From Aurantiacibacter poecillastricola (GTDB lineage Bacteria; Pseudomonadota; Alphaproteobacteria; Sphingomonadales; Sphingomonadaceae), in assembly GCF_030730945.1 (NCBI RefSeq), contig NZ_JAVAMS010000004.1:286788-350787 (forward strand): a stretch of DNA of 64,000 bases. The letters run 5' to 3'. The notes under the pieces were generated by a model. The model was not told the DNA's origin. It saw only the letters and a list, made by a program, of their open reading frames with translations, and did no database searches. Shown here piece after piece: positions 63,811 through 64,000 of the stretch (positions are counted from its first letter, which is position 1; the number at the start of each line of letters is the position of its first letter). The position numbers and the translations under genes were made by a program.

Positions 63811-64000
63811 TCAGATCCCGTCCTGGCAGACATATTTGACCTGGAGGTATTCCTCCAGGCCGTGGTGCGATCCCTCGCGGCCGAGGCCCGACATCTTGAC
63901 GCCGCCGAACGGGGCGTGCGGATTGGAGATCAGGCCGGTGTTGATCCCGACCATTCCGCTTTCGAGCCGGCGGCTGACCTTCGCGATGGTCGAGGGGCTT
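63811..64000 (-). CDS. Aldehyde dehydrogenase C-terminus (succinate-semialdehyde dehydrogenase-like), truncated by window edge
   Basis: Only the last 62 residues are in the window. They read [19 protein letters not shown], then [19 protein letters not shown] and a C-terminus [13 protein letters not shown]. This end is close to that of GabD-type NAD(P)-dependent semialdehyde dehydrogenases. The catalytic Cys and Glu are outside the window. Confidence 0.88.
   Translation of the reverse strand, partial: SPSTIAKVSRRLESGMVGINTGLISNPHAPFGGVKMSGLGREGSHHGLEEYLQVKYVCQDGI

Noticed and set aside
1..64000. CRISPR array, integrated phage, insertion sequence, tRNA or rRNA genes
   Set aside because: No regular repeat-spacer pattern, transposase or integrase motif, or recognisable RNA gene was found by reading; short tRNAs cannot be fully excluded without a dedicated scan.

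Overview
The window is GC-rich, almost fully coding DNA with no gene-free stretch longer than about 250 bases. Six TonB-dependent receptors (one frameshifted), AAHS-type and other MFS carriers, Tat-exported hydrolases, a PhoD phosphatase and PepSY iron genes point to an alphaproteobacterium of the Sphingomonadales, probably Erythrobacteraceae or Sphingomonadaceae. That placement is inferred from gene content only. I saw no rRNA, tRNA, CRISPR array, transposase, integrase or phage gene.

Layout. (1) 1-7874 (+): sugar locus with two exported alpha/beta hydrolases, an MFS carrier, a GH68 fructosyl hydrolase/transferase, a TonB receptor and a ROK fructokinase; it reads as uptake and breakdown of sucrose or a fructoside, possibly acylated. 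(2) 7995-17372 (-) with a divergent LysR gene (17496-18437): TonB receptor, AAHS MFS carrier, IlvD/Edd dehydratase, split aconitase X and an FAD oxidoreductase, with tightly spaced or overlapping genes; a catabolic operon of unknown substrate. (3) 18650-25695 (+): TonB receptor, lipoprotein hydrolase, second exported hydrolase, di-haem cytochrome with an unusual CX3CH site, and a degenerate OmpA-like protein. (4) 25848-36084: S1/P1 nuclease, AMP nucleosidase, TonB receptor, 2-oxoglutarate oxygenase, CNT nucleoside transporter, queuosine-precursor-type transporter, cytidine deaminase and PhoD; together a plausible nucleic acid and nucleotide scavenging region.

(5) 36311-47366: the most interesting part, an RiPP (ribosomally made, modified peptide) cluster. 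It has a flavin halogenase-like/Asp-hydroxylase fusion, an HprK-like kinase, a sulfotransferase, a PqqD-type leader-binding domain, a 47-residue precursor, a second sulfotransferase on the opposite strand, an asparagine-synthetase-like cyclase, a GT8 glycosyltransferase, a nucleotidyltransferase and an ABC exporter. The leader looks like that of a lasso peptide (WxxPxI, then Thr at -2), but the core GGTFGPGPGGDDTWYTS has no acidic residue at ring positions 7-9 and no B2 leader peptidase is encoded nearby. The C-terminal Ser, the Trp, the Asp pair and the Tyr/Thr residues offer one plausible target for each tailoring enzyme.

(6) 47583-54006 (+): MASE1 hybrid histidine kinase, single-domain response regulator, membrane HEAT-repeat protein and a processive GT2 glycosyltransferase, probably regulated surface polysaccharide synthesis. 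(7) 54048-57540 (-): iron operon (PepSY protein, small membrane protein, frameshifted siderophore-type receptor) behind a good Fur-box candidate. (8) 57784-63725: GH31 alpha-xylosidase-like enzyme with a PA14 insert, a MarR regulator and a TonB receptor sharing a palindromic promoter region. (9) 63811-64000 (-): C-terminus of a succinate-semialdehyde-type aldehyde dehydrogenase, cut by the window edge.
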